64,000 bases of DNA, taken from the NCBI GenBank assembly GCA_026413225.1, contig CM048552.1, positions 168,094,053-168,158,052 of the forward strand, written 5' to 3'. Both the position numbers and the translations under genes were made by a program. Below are positions 34,421 to 45,960 of this stretch, one piece after another. Source of the stretch: Otis tarda (lineage: Eukaryota; Chordata; Aves; Otidiformes; Otididae). Each line of letters starts with the position of its first letter. Position 1 is the first letter of the stretch. The notes below the pieces were generated by a model. That model ran no database searches. It was not told the origin of the DNA and saw nothing but the letters and a program-made list of their open reading frames with translations.

Positions 34421-35066
34421 AAGTTAAAATCAATTTTTAAATAGGTCCACTTTTCCATCTGTCTGAAATATTTTCATTTTATTTTCTGTGATATTACTGA
34501 CAATTGCAGATAAATTTATATATGTATATAAAGCTGTATTATCAACTCACATAGTGAAGGAATTCTGGCTACCCTGGTAATGAATTTAATTATGAAAATT
34601 CTTTGTTGCAAAAGTGCTGTTTAAATCTTATTACATTCTATCCATCAGAATCAACTTATTTTTTAGATTCTTAAGGAAACTACACCAGATTAGGAAGTAA
34701 ATCAGATAAATGTACAAGCAGTATTCATAAGGGAAGATAAAATTCTCTAAGGTTCCAATAAAGGCACTGAAGTGTAGCACCTTTTCACAGTTATGCTACA
34801 AAAATGACACATGAATCATTTATATTATAAATGCATCCTACAGAAAGGCTCTGCTACTTCCACTGGGTTTTACAGTCCTGCATATGAAGTCATGAATGAA
34901 ACATTCAATTTTATGCTAGTAAGAACTGTTAAAATCTTCATCCAATAATATATACCTTGCCTGTAGTTCCTACACAAAACTCAAGAGTAACATTCAGCTT
35001 CTAATTTATTAATTTTGCAACTATTTCTTAAAAATTATTTATCTATGGTAGGACGTTTGTAAGTAG
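34421..35066. other. AT-rich non-coding DNA
   Basis: No gene, exon signal or repeat was recognised. Confidence 0.45.
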
Positions 35067-35087
35067 TGTCATAGTTTAGCCCCAGTC
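35067..35087 (-). mobile_element. 21-bp tip of an old LTR
   Basis: TGTCATAGTTTAGCCCCAGTC matches the terminal bases of the old-subfamily LTRs at 2378 and 60880, with one difference. It ends 11 bp before the start of the complete LTR at 35099. The remainder of this older LTR is not found beyond that insertion. Confidence 0.55.
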
Positions 35088-35098
35088 ATCCACTAAGC

Positions 35099-36228
35099 TG
35101 TCGTAGTTCAGCCCCGATCGGGACCAGACTACGCAGTCTCTCTCTTGCTCCCCCCACCCTCCGAGAGAATAGGAGGAGATGATATAGGAAAAACGGCTCA
35201 AGGTTTGAGATAAGGACAGGGAGAAATCCTTAAAGTTACCGTCACGGGTAAAACAGACTCGACTTGGGGAAAACTATTCATTTATTTCTAAAATTAGCAG
35301 GAGAATGAGACAGGGAACAAGATAACCTCCCCCCACCCCTCCCTCTTCCTGGGCTTAACATTATCTATACTACCTCCCCTCCCGAGCGGCACAAGGGGGG
35401 AAAAGGGAATGGGCGTCGCGGTCAGTTCATCACGCATTGTTTTATGCCGTTGTGTCATCGTCGGGGGAAGAACTCCTCGCATTCCTCCTCTGCTCCATCG
35501 TGGGGTCCCTCCCACGGGCCACAGTTCTTCGTGAAACTGCTCCGGCGTGGGTCATCTCTTCCACGGGGTGCAGTCCCTCTAGAACAGCTGTCCCAGCGGG
35601 CCCTCCACGGGCCACAGCCTCCTTCAGGCCTCCACCTGCTCTGGCGTGGGGTCCTCCACGGGCTGCAGGTGGATCTCTGCCCCTCCGTGGACCTCCATGG
35701 ACTGCAGGGGGACAACCTGCTCCACCATGGTCTTCACCACGGGCTGCAGAGAAATCTTGGCCAGGAGCTGCATTACTCCTCCCCTCCTTCTTCACTGACC
35801 TTGGCGTCTGCAACCGTTCCTCACAACAGGCTGGCAGACGCCTCTCAGGATCCTTTTTACATCTAGTTCACTTCTCATCTCCTCTCCACTTCTTGCAGCC
35901 AGGCCGGGCCGTGTTGGGCCCAGTCGGCTGCCCGGTGGGAGGCCAGAGGGTGAGGCCTGCAAGGCCCACAAGGCTCGCGCCTCCCCCTCTCTGCCCCCCG
36001 CTCAGCTTCTTCACATCTTCTCTTCTTTTTTTTTTCTGTTTTCCCCTACTTAAATACGTTATCGCAGAGGCGTTATCACGGGACGTTCTGCTACCAATTG
36101 GCTCGGCCTTGGCCAGCAGCGGGTCCGCCCTAGGCCCGGCCGAGTCCACTAAACAAAGGGGCGTGACTTCTAGCAGTTTCCTACAGAAGCTACCACCTTA
36201 GGCCCCCCTCACTAACAAAACCAGAACA
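35099..36228 (-). mobile_element. Solo LTR (1130 bp), TGTCGTAG family, subfamily 1
   Basis: Complete LTR with edges TGTCGTAG and ...CCAGAACA, and the exact 5-bp duplication TAAGC at 35094-35098 and 36229-36233. The minus-strand AATAAA is opposite 35281-35286. It is closest to the copies at 6232 and 57574, sharing GATCGGGACC, the CTAAAATTAGCAGGAGAATGAG block and the GGCCGAG(T/G)CC region. It contains the longest ORF of the window on the antisense strand (35437-36201, 254 codons), treated as a by-product of GC-rich repeats (see findings). Confidence 0.93.
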
Positions 36229-36233
36229 TAAGC

Positions 36234-36831
36234 ACAGAAAGATAATCACATTAAGTTTTATTATTCAAAACAATCTATACCAAAATATTTTTAAATTTTA
36301 CTACCTAAATATGATATATTATACACAACACAGATTATATTATAGTCATCATTGTAAGATTTTTTTTCGCTGAAGTGAGCCATTAATCTGTTTTACTTGT
36401 ACAGTTCTAAACATTCCCTCTATTTTTTTTTGTCTGTACAAATAACTCAATTTCAAGGCATGCGATAGCTATTTCCTTCCTTTCACTGTGTTACTTAGTG
36501 GAATAGAAAGAGATTTTCCTTTAGAGAAGAGCTGACTGTGAAATAAATTTTCCTAAAAGATTCAGTAAAAACAAGAAAAACTTCAAAATACTTTCACCTA
36601 TGGTTTCTTTTTTTTTTGTTCTGCCTGGTCATGTATGGAAGTTGTTTAACAGTATTCTGCTTAGACTCCCGTTTTCTCTCCAGAAAGGTACAACTGAGAG
36701 ATGTACTTTTAGCTGTCTTTATAGTAGGTGTCCACACAGAAGATCAAGGTCTAAGAACCTATATTAATAAAGTTCTAGGACTCAATTCATTTGCTACATT
36801 TAAGTGCCTAGTACCATTTGAGATGACCTAG
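36234..36831. other. AT-rich non-coding DNA
   Basis: Between two solo LTRs. T-runs occur at 36360-36367 and 36609-36618. No gene or repeat was recognised. Confidence 0.45.
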
Positions 36832-36836
36832 GTACC

Positions 36837-37984
36837 TGTCGTAGTTCAGCCCCGATCAGGACCAGACTACGCAGTCTCTCTCTCACTCCCCCCACCCTCC
36901 AAAAGAACAGGGAGAGAAAATATAAGGAAAAACGGCTCGAGGTTTGAGATAAGGACAGGGAGAAATCCTTAAAGTTACCGTCACGGGCAAAACAGACTCG
37001 ACTTGGGGAAAACTATTCATTTATTACTACAAACAGCAGGATAATGAGACAGGGAACAAGATAACCTCCATCCACCCCTCCCTCTTCCCAAGCTTAACAT
37101 TATCTCTACTACCTTCCCCCCTCGAGCGGCACAGGGGGGAAGAGGGAATGGGGGTTGCAGTCAGTTCATCATACGTTGTTTCATGCCGCTGCTTCATGGT
37201 CGGGGGAAGAACTCCTCACATTCCTCCCCTGCTCCATTGTGGGGTCCCACCCCTACGCCACAGTCCTTCATGGAACTGCTCCGGCGTGGGTCATCTCTTC
37301 CATGGAGTACAGTCTCTCCAGAACGGCTGTCCCAGCGGGCCCTCCACGGGCCACAGCTGCCTTCAGGCATCCACCTCCCCCGGTACGGGGTCCTTCACGG
37401 GCTCCAAGTGGATCTCTGCTCCTCCGTGGACCTCCATGGGCTGCAGGGGGACAACCTGCTCCACCATGGTCGTCACCACAGGCTGCAGGGGAATCTTGGC
37501 CAGGAGCCGCATTACTCCTCCCCCTCCTTTCTGTACTGACCTTGGCGTCTGCAGCCGTTCCTCACTCACAACAGGGTGGTAGATGTCTCTCAGGATCTTT
37601 TCACATCTTATTCACTTCTCATCTCCTTTCCACTTCTTGCAGTCGGGCTGGACCAAGTCGGGCCCAGTCGGCTGCCTGGCGAGAAGCCAGAGGGTGAGGC
37701 CTGCAAGGCCCATGAGGCCTGCGCCTCCCCCTCTGCACCTCTGCCCCTGCTCAGCTTCTTCACATCTTCTCTTCTCTCTTTTTTTTTTTTCTGTTTTCCC
37801 CTTCTTAAATATGTTATCGCAGAGGCGTTATCACGGGACATTCTGCTACCAATCCGCTCGACCTTGGCCAGCAGCAGGTCCGCCCTAGGCCTGGCCAAGT
37901 CCACTGAACAAAGGGGAGCGACTTCTAGCAGTTTCCTACAGAAGCTACCACCTTAGGCCCCCCCTCACTAACAAAACCACGACA
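36837..37984 (-). mobile_element. Solo LTR (1148 bp), TGTCGTAG family, subfamily 2
   Basis: Complete LTR with edges TGTCGTAG and ...CCACGACA, and the exact 5-bp duplication GTACC at 36832-36836 and 37985-37989. The minus-strand AATAAA is opposite 37020-37025. Its U3 half is nearly the same as that of the inverted LTR at 30705-31826, while its U5 half differs at several sites, making it the best reference for the mosaic call there. Confidence 0.93.
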
Positions 37985-37989
37985 GTACC

Positions 37990-40900
37990 TAAGACAGCCA
38001 TGTGAGCCTGGCAAACAAGAACCTACTGGGGGTGCTTCATCTTGTAGGTGGACAACTGCAGGCTAGGCGGGATATGCTGAGGCATCAGGACGACATTATG
38101 TATCTCTTTCTTAGATTATAAAATTGAGCATTAATCACCATGGTCAGGGACCCCAAGGGGTTATACACCTCATCAAAGATTCAGTTGTGCACATATAGGC
38201 TTCTAGAGGCTTTTGAGACACCGTGCAGAGTTGACTGACATTACAGATGGGCTTTAGGGGAAACCCATGTCCTGATGCAGTGACAGTGTCAAGCCAGGAT
38301 GGAATACCCAGGAGGTTCTCAATGAACCCTAGTATGAGTGTGGTGGCAGCTGTAGCCCTGGGCCTCTCTGCTGACTGTAAGTGACTAGTCAGGCTTTCCT
38401 TTAAGCCATTGTCTCTGTAGTCAAGAGATTATTAGAGTCCTTGTTCTGTTCTTTTTTATTTGTTTGGAGTAATTTTTTGTTTGCTTATAAAACTTCTATT
38501 CCTTCTCTTTGCAGGCAAAATATGTTTCAAGTGAAGTTTGGTCACTCTGACTTTCTTTTCAGACATTACAGGCAGGCAAATAACCTATAGAAATTACACT
38601 GTGAATTGTATTCACATCACAGATTTGGATTTTAGCTAGCTACCTAAAGGAACAAGACATTATTTTTTGCCTCAACTTGGATATTTTTTGAAAAAAAAAA
38701 AATCTGAATTTTCATATTTACTTTCTCTCTTTGTCTTCTGCAAATGTTTTATGGAACTTAGAGAGTTCTATAATTAAGGAGAAATCAAAATAAAATTTCT
38801 AAAATGAGAGCTAAATGTTTGGGAACAAAAAATGGTGACCTGTGGTAGGTCACCATTAATAATTAAATTAAGTCCAAATGAATAATATCCTTCTGCTATG
38901 AAATTTTGGAAGAGTAGGCTTAATTTTGGTTAGTATATATAATCCGGGAACAGAATAGATTTAGATTTGGAGATTTTTTGTTGGTTTGGTTTGCTTTTTA
39001 TTGGGATCTTTTTTAGGCACATTACTGACTGCAAAACAACAACTGCACTTACAGAGGACTATCTGCAATAAGGAATAAAAATTTTAAAAAAACTAAATAA
39101 ATACAGAATCTCATTCCCTGTTCCCAAATGCAAAAAAAAAAAAAAGAGAACATTTTATTTTCCTTAAGCAGCATCTAGCTATCTTAATAAGTAAAGCATA
39201 TTTTGCAAGGATAAAGATTTTCCTATGTTCTTCACGGTTGTCATTGCTTCCTTATTTGTATTTTAGTGAACACTACTTCCAGAAGGACTATTCTGTCTTG
39301 TTCACATCTTACAGGTTTACTTCACTGTAATTCATCGACTTCATGACGCTTATTGCTAATTTATTTTGAGAGGAATATCTGGACTACTAATCATCACTTT
39401 GAGCATGATACTCTATCAATGTAACAAAGCAAAACAAATTTTCTCTCAAAGAGTTGTTGCAAAGAGAACTGAAGTGCACTTTTTCAAATCTTGACCCTAA
39501 CAAATGAGTGATATTTTTATTAAAGAGTACTGGACAACTACTAACTCACTTGAAATTACTTCCACTTTTTGGTGAGCTAACTCTGACTGTTGTCAGAAGA
39601 AGTCCAGTAGTTGTGCTTTCTTTGTGATAAAAAGTCTCTAATATGAAAATACTGGCAATTTGAAGGGTCTCTGGGATATATTGTGCTCTTAAATTTTGTC
39701 TTATTTTGAGTAACTGGACCATTTAAAATTAAATTGAAATTTGTATAGACAATGTCATGAACTATAAATAAAATCTAACAAAATTGGTACTTGCAAACTA
39801 TTTAAAGTGCCTTTCCACACACTGGAAATGTCATAATGATGTACTGAGCCTTTGGACACAACTTTCTCCTTGTGATTGGAGATTATTGGGAAAAGAGGAG
39901 CAATAGAGTGGATGACTTAGTTTTCTGGCTTATGTTTCCAGTCTTTGGGTTTTTTTATGGTACAGTACACTATTGCAGCATTGCATAATTGGTACAATAT
40001 ATCACAACTTTACCTTCAGAGTCTTCATGAAAGTAGTAATAGCCCATGAATGCAAAGAAGGAAATATATCTTTTTTCTTTATTTATTTTGACAGAGGCAA
40101 TTTGTTTCAAATTTATTGAAAAAAAAAAAAAAGGAACTAATCCCTTGATGTTGTGAAAGCTAAAAGAATGAGAGAGGAGACTCTGATGCCAGATCTAGGT
40201 ATTGCTTTAGGTATACTCCAGTAAGAAAACTGTAAAATCAAAACAAAACTCAACAAATAATGAATTAAATAATTTATTGTTCTGAGGTCAATTGTCCTCT
40301 CCATATTAAGTCCGACATACAAAGACCTCAAAGCAATTTCATCAAAATAGATGCTAGAAAGGGAAATACTGTCTTTCTTGTGAGTTTCATCAAATTATCT
40401 TTTTTTTTTTTCATATTGCATTAAAGTCTGTGGCTCACTTAGTTGGGAAAATACAGATTTCGTACTACAATTAAGTCTTCTTCGAATACAACTAATATAT
40501 TTCATGATGGCTTTAATTACTTTACAAACATTGTCCCTCTTTTATATTTCTCTATTAAGGCGAATATTTCCTCTGATAGCAGTATTGTTACATATATCCT
40601 AAGATATATAGACAGAACTTGGAGCTTAGCTGGAATCAGTCATTTGCTTCTCATACCCAGTCAGAATCAGGGTTTTTGGTTTTTTTTTAGCTTTACACTT
40701 GCCATTGTTATTTTATCATTTGGGTTGTTCTTGTATGTTTCCTTCACATGAGTTGACACTTTGGAAACAATGAGCTACATTGTCATTTTTGCAAACCTAA
40801 TTGGTTGGCTAAGTTATGCTGATTTTATGAAATCTTCTTTTGCATTCCTATATCTTTTTTTCTTGCTTAGAGAAATACTCTTACTCTGAGATCTATTTGT

Positions 40901-43900
40901 ATTGAGAAGCCACCCTAATAACTGGATATATTTATTTTCTAAATTCACTGAACTGCATAGTAAAATTGATGAGGCTTTTTTCTTTTTTACTGTTTTTTGA
41001 AAAATTATGATTGTAACTCAAAAGGAAGAAACTACTTCTTTTACTAATTCCAGCACACAAAATTTCAGCATACTCTTTTATGATCTTCTGACTTCATTTT
41101 TGAGTTCTGTGTAAAACATTTCCAAAGCTTTACAAACTATTTTAAAAGCTTGATATAATGTGATCCTAAAATTACATGTAATTGTCCATGTTACCCTATA
41201 ATATTATCTGGAACATAGTTTTCTGAGTATGGAGGGAAATGCTGAGAGTACTACATGTTCAGAGAACAATAACAAGTCACACTTTTGAAAGATTTGCTAA
41301 TTTGAGTTGTAGACACTTTTTTATGATTAAATTCTCATTCATTTCTGTTTAACACATGTAACTGCACCATTGAAGAATTATTCTTCCTCTGAAGTAATTT
41401 AATATTGAAATTATTGCATTGAAAACCTTAATCATTTGCAGAATATTTTTGAGAGGGCTGCCAAATTCAACCTAATTGTGATTCAGTGGCTATCCTTATG
41501 CTACTAAATTAAATATCCCCGAAAACAGTTCATGGGACCAAAGTCACCTGGCATGAAATTTCTCAGATTTCTGTTAGTATTCACACTGCAAACCGTTATT
41601 CATAAATGGTCCCTGAGATACTCTAATTCCCCAAGGAAGTGCCCAGGAATTGTCTAGGACAGTAATTGGTGTAGACTACCATTCTGTCTGAGGAAGCTCT
41701 TAGATTTTACTAGTAGTCATTTTGAAATATGGAAAGTTCTTGAACTTTCGTCATCCACAGGTATGTTTCAATTCATATAGAAAACACAGGGAACAGATCT
41801 CTTAGATAAAGCTTAGATAAAGCACCTTTTAAAGCACATTTGCTTGGGAATGAGATAGTTGAGAAGGTAGGCTAAGCAGTTAAGCAGTGTGGACAGTGAT
41901 CCAGTACTCATCTTTACCTACTCTGTCATTCAGCATTACAGAACAATCTGTGTCTACCTGAAGAAGGTTCACTCGTGCAGGTCTGACACAATCACATCGA
42001 TCCATACAGAGCATACACTACTCAAAGTTAACAGAAGGAAAATTTGAAAACCGTTAGTTGGAAATACTTAACTGTACTTTCTAGAGACAACATTAAATAT
42101 TATTACTGTAAGTAACAGTTATTTACTCATCATAGACAGCTCTGGAATTCTTTTATGCTTTTGTTTGCTTCTGAAAAAAATAGGTATTTCTCATTATTTT
42201 TTTCCAGTTAAACAAAACCTAGTTTTATTACTCTTTTCCCTATTTCTTTCTTTATTCCAACACATAACAACACATTGTAAATGTTAATTCCTGTTGTGAT
42301 TCTCTCTCTGATCTAAAAAAAAAAAAAAGTGACACTTAAAAAAGTTTAATTAAAATGAGAAAAATACTTAGAAATTGTTCCTAAGTTCATAATCCTTAAA
42401 ATTTTAAAATAACACTTATACTATCTCTGTATCTTTGAGGTATATCTCTGCTAGCCTTAACCTAGAAATGTCATTAGTAACAATATCATAAATAAAGAGA
42501 CTGACATCAAATTACATATGTTGCTAGAAATCATTAGCTGACCTTAAAAAAAATTATTGGATTCTCAATTAGCTTGAAAATATGCCATGTAGATGAGATT
42601 TGAAGTTAATTACTGCAACAGTAGTTATTTTCAAAGTGTAGGAACCACCAAATACTAAACATATTTGCATACAGAGAATTCTGTTATATACCATGAACCA
42701 TAATATTACTTTATAGAGTAACTTTATAAAACATAGGACTTTAGAACATAGAACTTTATAAAACAAATAACATAATATTAAAAAAAAAATATTCCCAACT
42801 CTGGAAAGTTTAAATTTTAACAGAGAGGCTGTAGCAAAGTCATTTGTTACAAAAATGAGACAAAATTTTGAGACAAAAAAACCACATTGAGACAAAAAAA
42901 ATATTAATACCAGGGTGCTAAGGTGCTTACAGTGTCCATAATAAAAATTGGTTTGCAATAATCAACCTGTTTCTAATCTTCAATTTTTCTAGATTAAATG
43001 ACAGTTTTGCATCCCCATCATATTTGAACTCTTTTTTTTTAAAACTCAAAGTAAATTAGAACTATCCTTAAATAAAAATAAAATAAGAAAAGCCAAACAA
43101 AAGATTTTTTTTTTAAATTTTTGGAGTTGGTAATGCTTAGGCTTTCAAAGACTTATTTCAAATCGTACTCTGTAAGAACTAAACAACTAAACAATACAAT
43201 AATTCTCCAGGAATTTGCTTCACAGAAGTAAAATGAAAATTTGGGAAATGGTTAATACTTTTTGCTGCATTATACTTATTAGGCAAGAAAAATGTAGCTG
43301 AGAGAATAAGGAACACTGTGTAGCGAAAGGATGTGGAATTCTTTATATGAAAAAAAATTTCAAGATTGTCCTGTCCTACACCAAGATGGCACTTCCAGAT
43401 GCTCCCTTCAGGATGGCCCCGTATATCCTCTTCCTCTCAGTTATGTCTTTTCAAAGCTTAACCTGAGTAACGTTACTGAAAATACGGTGATTTTTTGCTT
43501 GTTTTTTTTTACAGTGATTTCTCTACTTCAGTAAAGGACAGCTATAGCTCATGTCTAAGAAAGAAGAAGGAAATTAAATGAGGCAGAAGTAATAAGAATT
43601 AGAGACTTTGTTCAGGTCACTCTTCGTAAGGTTAAAACATACTGAAGATAGTGAGTAATCCAATTTACATCATTATAATAATTTATTTCTGAGAAAGTAA
43701 ATACAATCACTGAAACCAAGAAAGACTACCAAAGAGAAAGCATATGAAAATTATACTTCTTTCTTTTTGCTTAGATGTTAAGGTCAAGCAGCAGAAATTC
43801 TACTAGATTTATGTATATAACGGAACACAAATATCTTGAATTTTGCCTTGTTGACCTTAAACACACTCAAGACAAATGGTGGTTGATACTGAATGCTTCT

Positions 43901-45689
43901 GACAGCTGCACAAGGTTATGAGTGTTCTCTGTCTCAGTCCCTTCAATAATCCAGACCTTTTACTCTGAGGTCTGATCTACAGTACTGAAAGAAGTAGTTG
44001 AAAGCTTTTGATACTACTGAGGGACCTTGAGAGAAAAATGCAGCTTGGTTTGATTTCACTTTGTGACAAAATTATGTATCAACTTCCCAATTCCTTCCCC
44101 TTTGCTGTCTGCAGTACACATCCTGTTTCATCTTATGTATGGTGAGAAGGTTACTTACATTGTCCAATTTTATCATGTGCTGTGTGTCCACCTTGGTTTA
44201 ATCCTGACAATTTTACACACACAGAACCTAATCCAGCTTCACCTCTATAGTCAGACCTTGCCATTTTCTAGATAATCTAGAGAATCGTGTTTTCTGTGAT
44301 AACTAGTATAGTTTTTCCTCTGACACTCCCTCCAAAGTTAGCCCTATTGACTCTCATTTCCATGCTCTGTAAATTACATCAAGCTTTGATTCTTTCTCAA
44401 TAATTCAACTATGTCTACTGTAACTCCACATTATTGAAGTAATATGCCTCATGCACATTAAAATCCACTTCAAAGGCCCATTTTGTTCCTCACTAAATTT
44501 TGCTTTGACTCTTTACAAGCTACAAAAAAACCTTGATCACTGGAAACAAGTGAAGAGAGAGAGTTAAATAATCCCTTCATATATGTATTCAACTGGAATG
44601 GGCTGTGGTGTGTCTATATGCTAGTGCTAGATAGAGCTCAGTACAAAGGGATCTATTCTGAACATCACAACATGATATTCAGTCTTTGTCCCAGAAAGGT
44701 TAAAATCCTAATTCAATTAAAATTCAAGGTAGGGTATGTTCTTTTTTTTTATTATTTTTTTCCCCCCTGCAGCTATATGGGAGAAATAAGTCTCTTAAGT
44801 GACTTCTTTGTGCAATTTTTGTTTATCTTTCTCTTTTAAATGAGATTTTTTTTAATACAAGTTTGATTCATGAGGCTGTGTGACTTCAATATCACAATTG
44901 CTTTTATGATGTATAATAACTTAATGTTCTGTTTTTGAGATACAGAATGGCAGAGAGCGGCAACACTTTTACATTGAATGACAGGAGATTAAAAAAAATG
45001 TTACATGCAATTATGTACTAAAAGAGATATTTTAACAGCTGTTCAGGTTGTTACTGTTGGAGTTGAATTTGTTAGCTGTTCAACAAATATCTCTGTTTTG
45101 CTGTCTGACACACAGGTTCACTTTTGAGGATGCATACATAAAAAAAAATATTTCTTCCTGAAACAAATTAAGATAATCTTCACACTGACATATCTTTAGC
45201 TCAGTTTCTTAAGGAAGTAGGACATTCTGGTACACTATGTTTAACTGAGTGCTTGTCAGTCACTCATCTGATACCTTCAAGTCCACTGACAAATTCTAAT
45301 TAATTTTAAAGACTTGAAAGATACAAAATTTCACCAAGTTTCAAGAAAAATTGTCTTAAAAGTAGACAGTGGTCCTTTAAGCTCCCTCAATGACAGAAAA
45401 GCTGGCACATGATCATGACAGTTATCTTTGTTTTAGAGTGCCTATTAGCTGATCAGCACAGTACCGGAAATCAGTCAGCACCTACACAATCTGGATACAG
45501 CTGAAGCAGTGCTCCATACAGTCCACTAATTAGGGGACAAGAAAGGGAAATGAGGATTTTGGTGAGTAATGTGATATTGGAAAGAAACTGGAAGAATTCT
45601 CCAATTTTACTTTCTGTGTGTCTGTAAAGTCATGCACCAGAGAATCTTCTAGGGAAATAACATACAACTCCATAGGAAGATGGGCCTTT
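37990..45689. other. Long AT-rich non-coding stretch
   Basis: About 7.7 kb with no gene, RNA gene or mobile element that I can support. A-runs occur at 38690-38701, 39132-39145, 40119-40132 and 42318-42331. ORFs of up to 129 codons (42569-42958, -) are hydrophobic translations of AT-rich DNA with no recognised family. Confidence 0.4.
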
Positions 45690-45960
45690 TAGTTTGCTTC
45701 TTGGAAGTATTTACTGCTTCTTTTGAAACGTTGTTCCAAAACTTCACCCCATTGTGTAAAGAAACTTCCTATTTGCGCATTTATTTGTGGCCATTTTATA
45801 GCCATCTTGGCTTAGATCAAAATTTTATTTTCATCTAAGCAGTTACTTAAAGCCAGTTACTTAATACAGTCTTTTGATTCTTATCTACATGACTTGTTTC
45901 AGGTGTTCATATACCTCTCCATTTCTGCCATATAGAGTTTACCATTCCCACAACATTTCT
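45690..45960 (-). repeat. Possible ancient CR1-like fragment
   Basis: The + strand has a layout like the antisense of the 3' coding end of old CR1 subfamilies: 'CCAAAACTTCACCCCATTGTG', then 'AAGAAACTTCC' and 'GGTGTTCATATACCTCTC'. It is highly diverged with no tail, so this is a tentative memory-based call. Confidence 0.3.

Noticed and set aside
42569..42958. 129-codon minus-strand ORF
   Set aside because: Hydrophobic, F/L/I/C-rich translation of AT-rich DNA, with no domain, start context or repeat family. Probably random.
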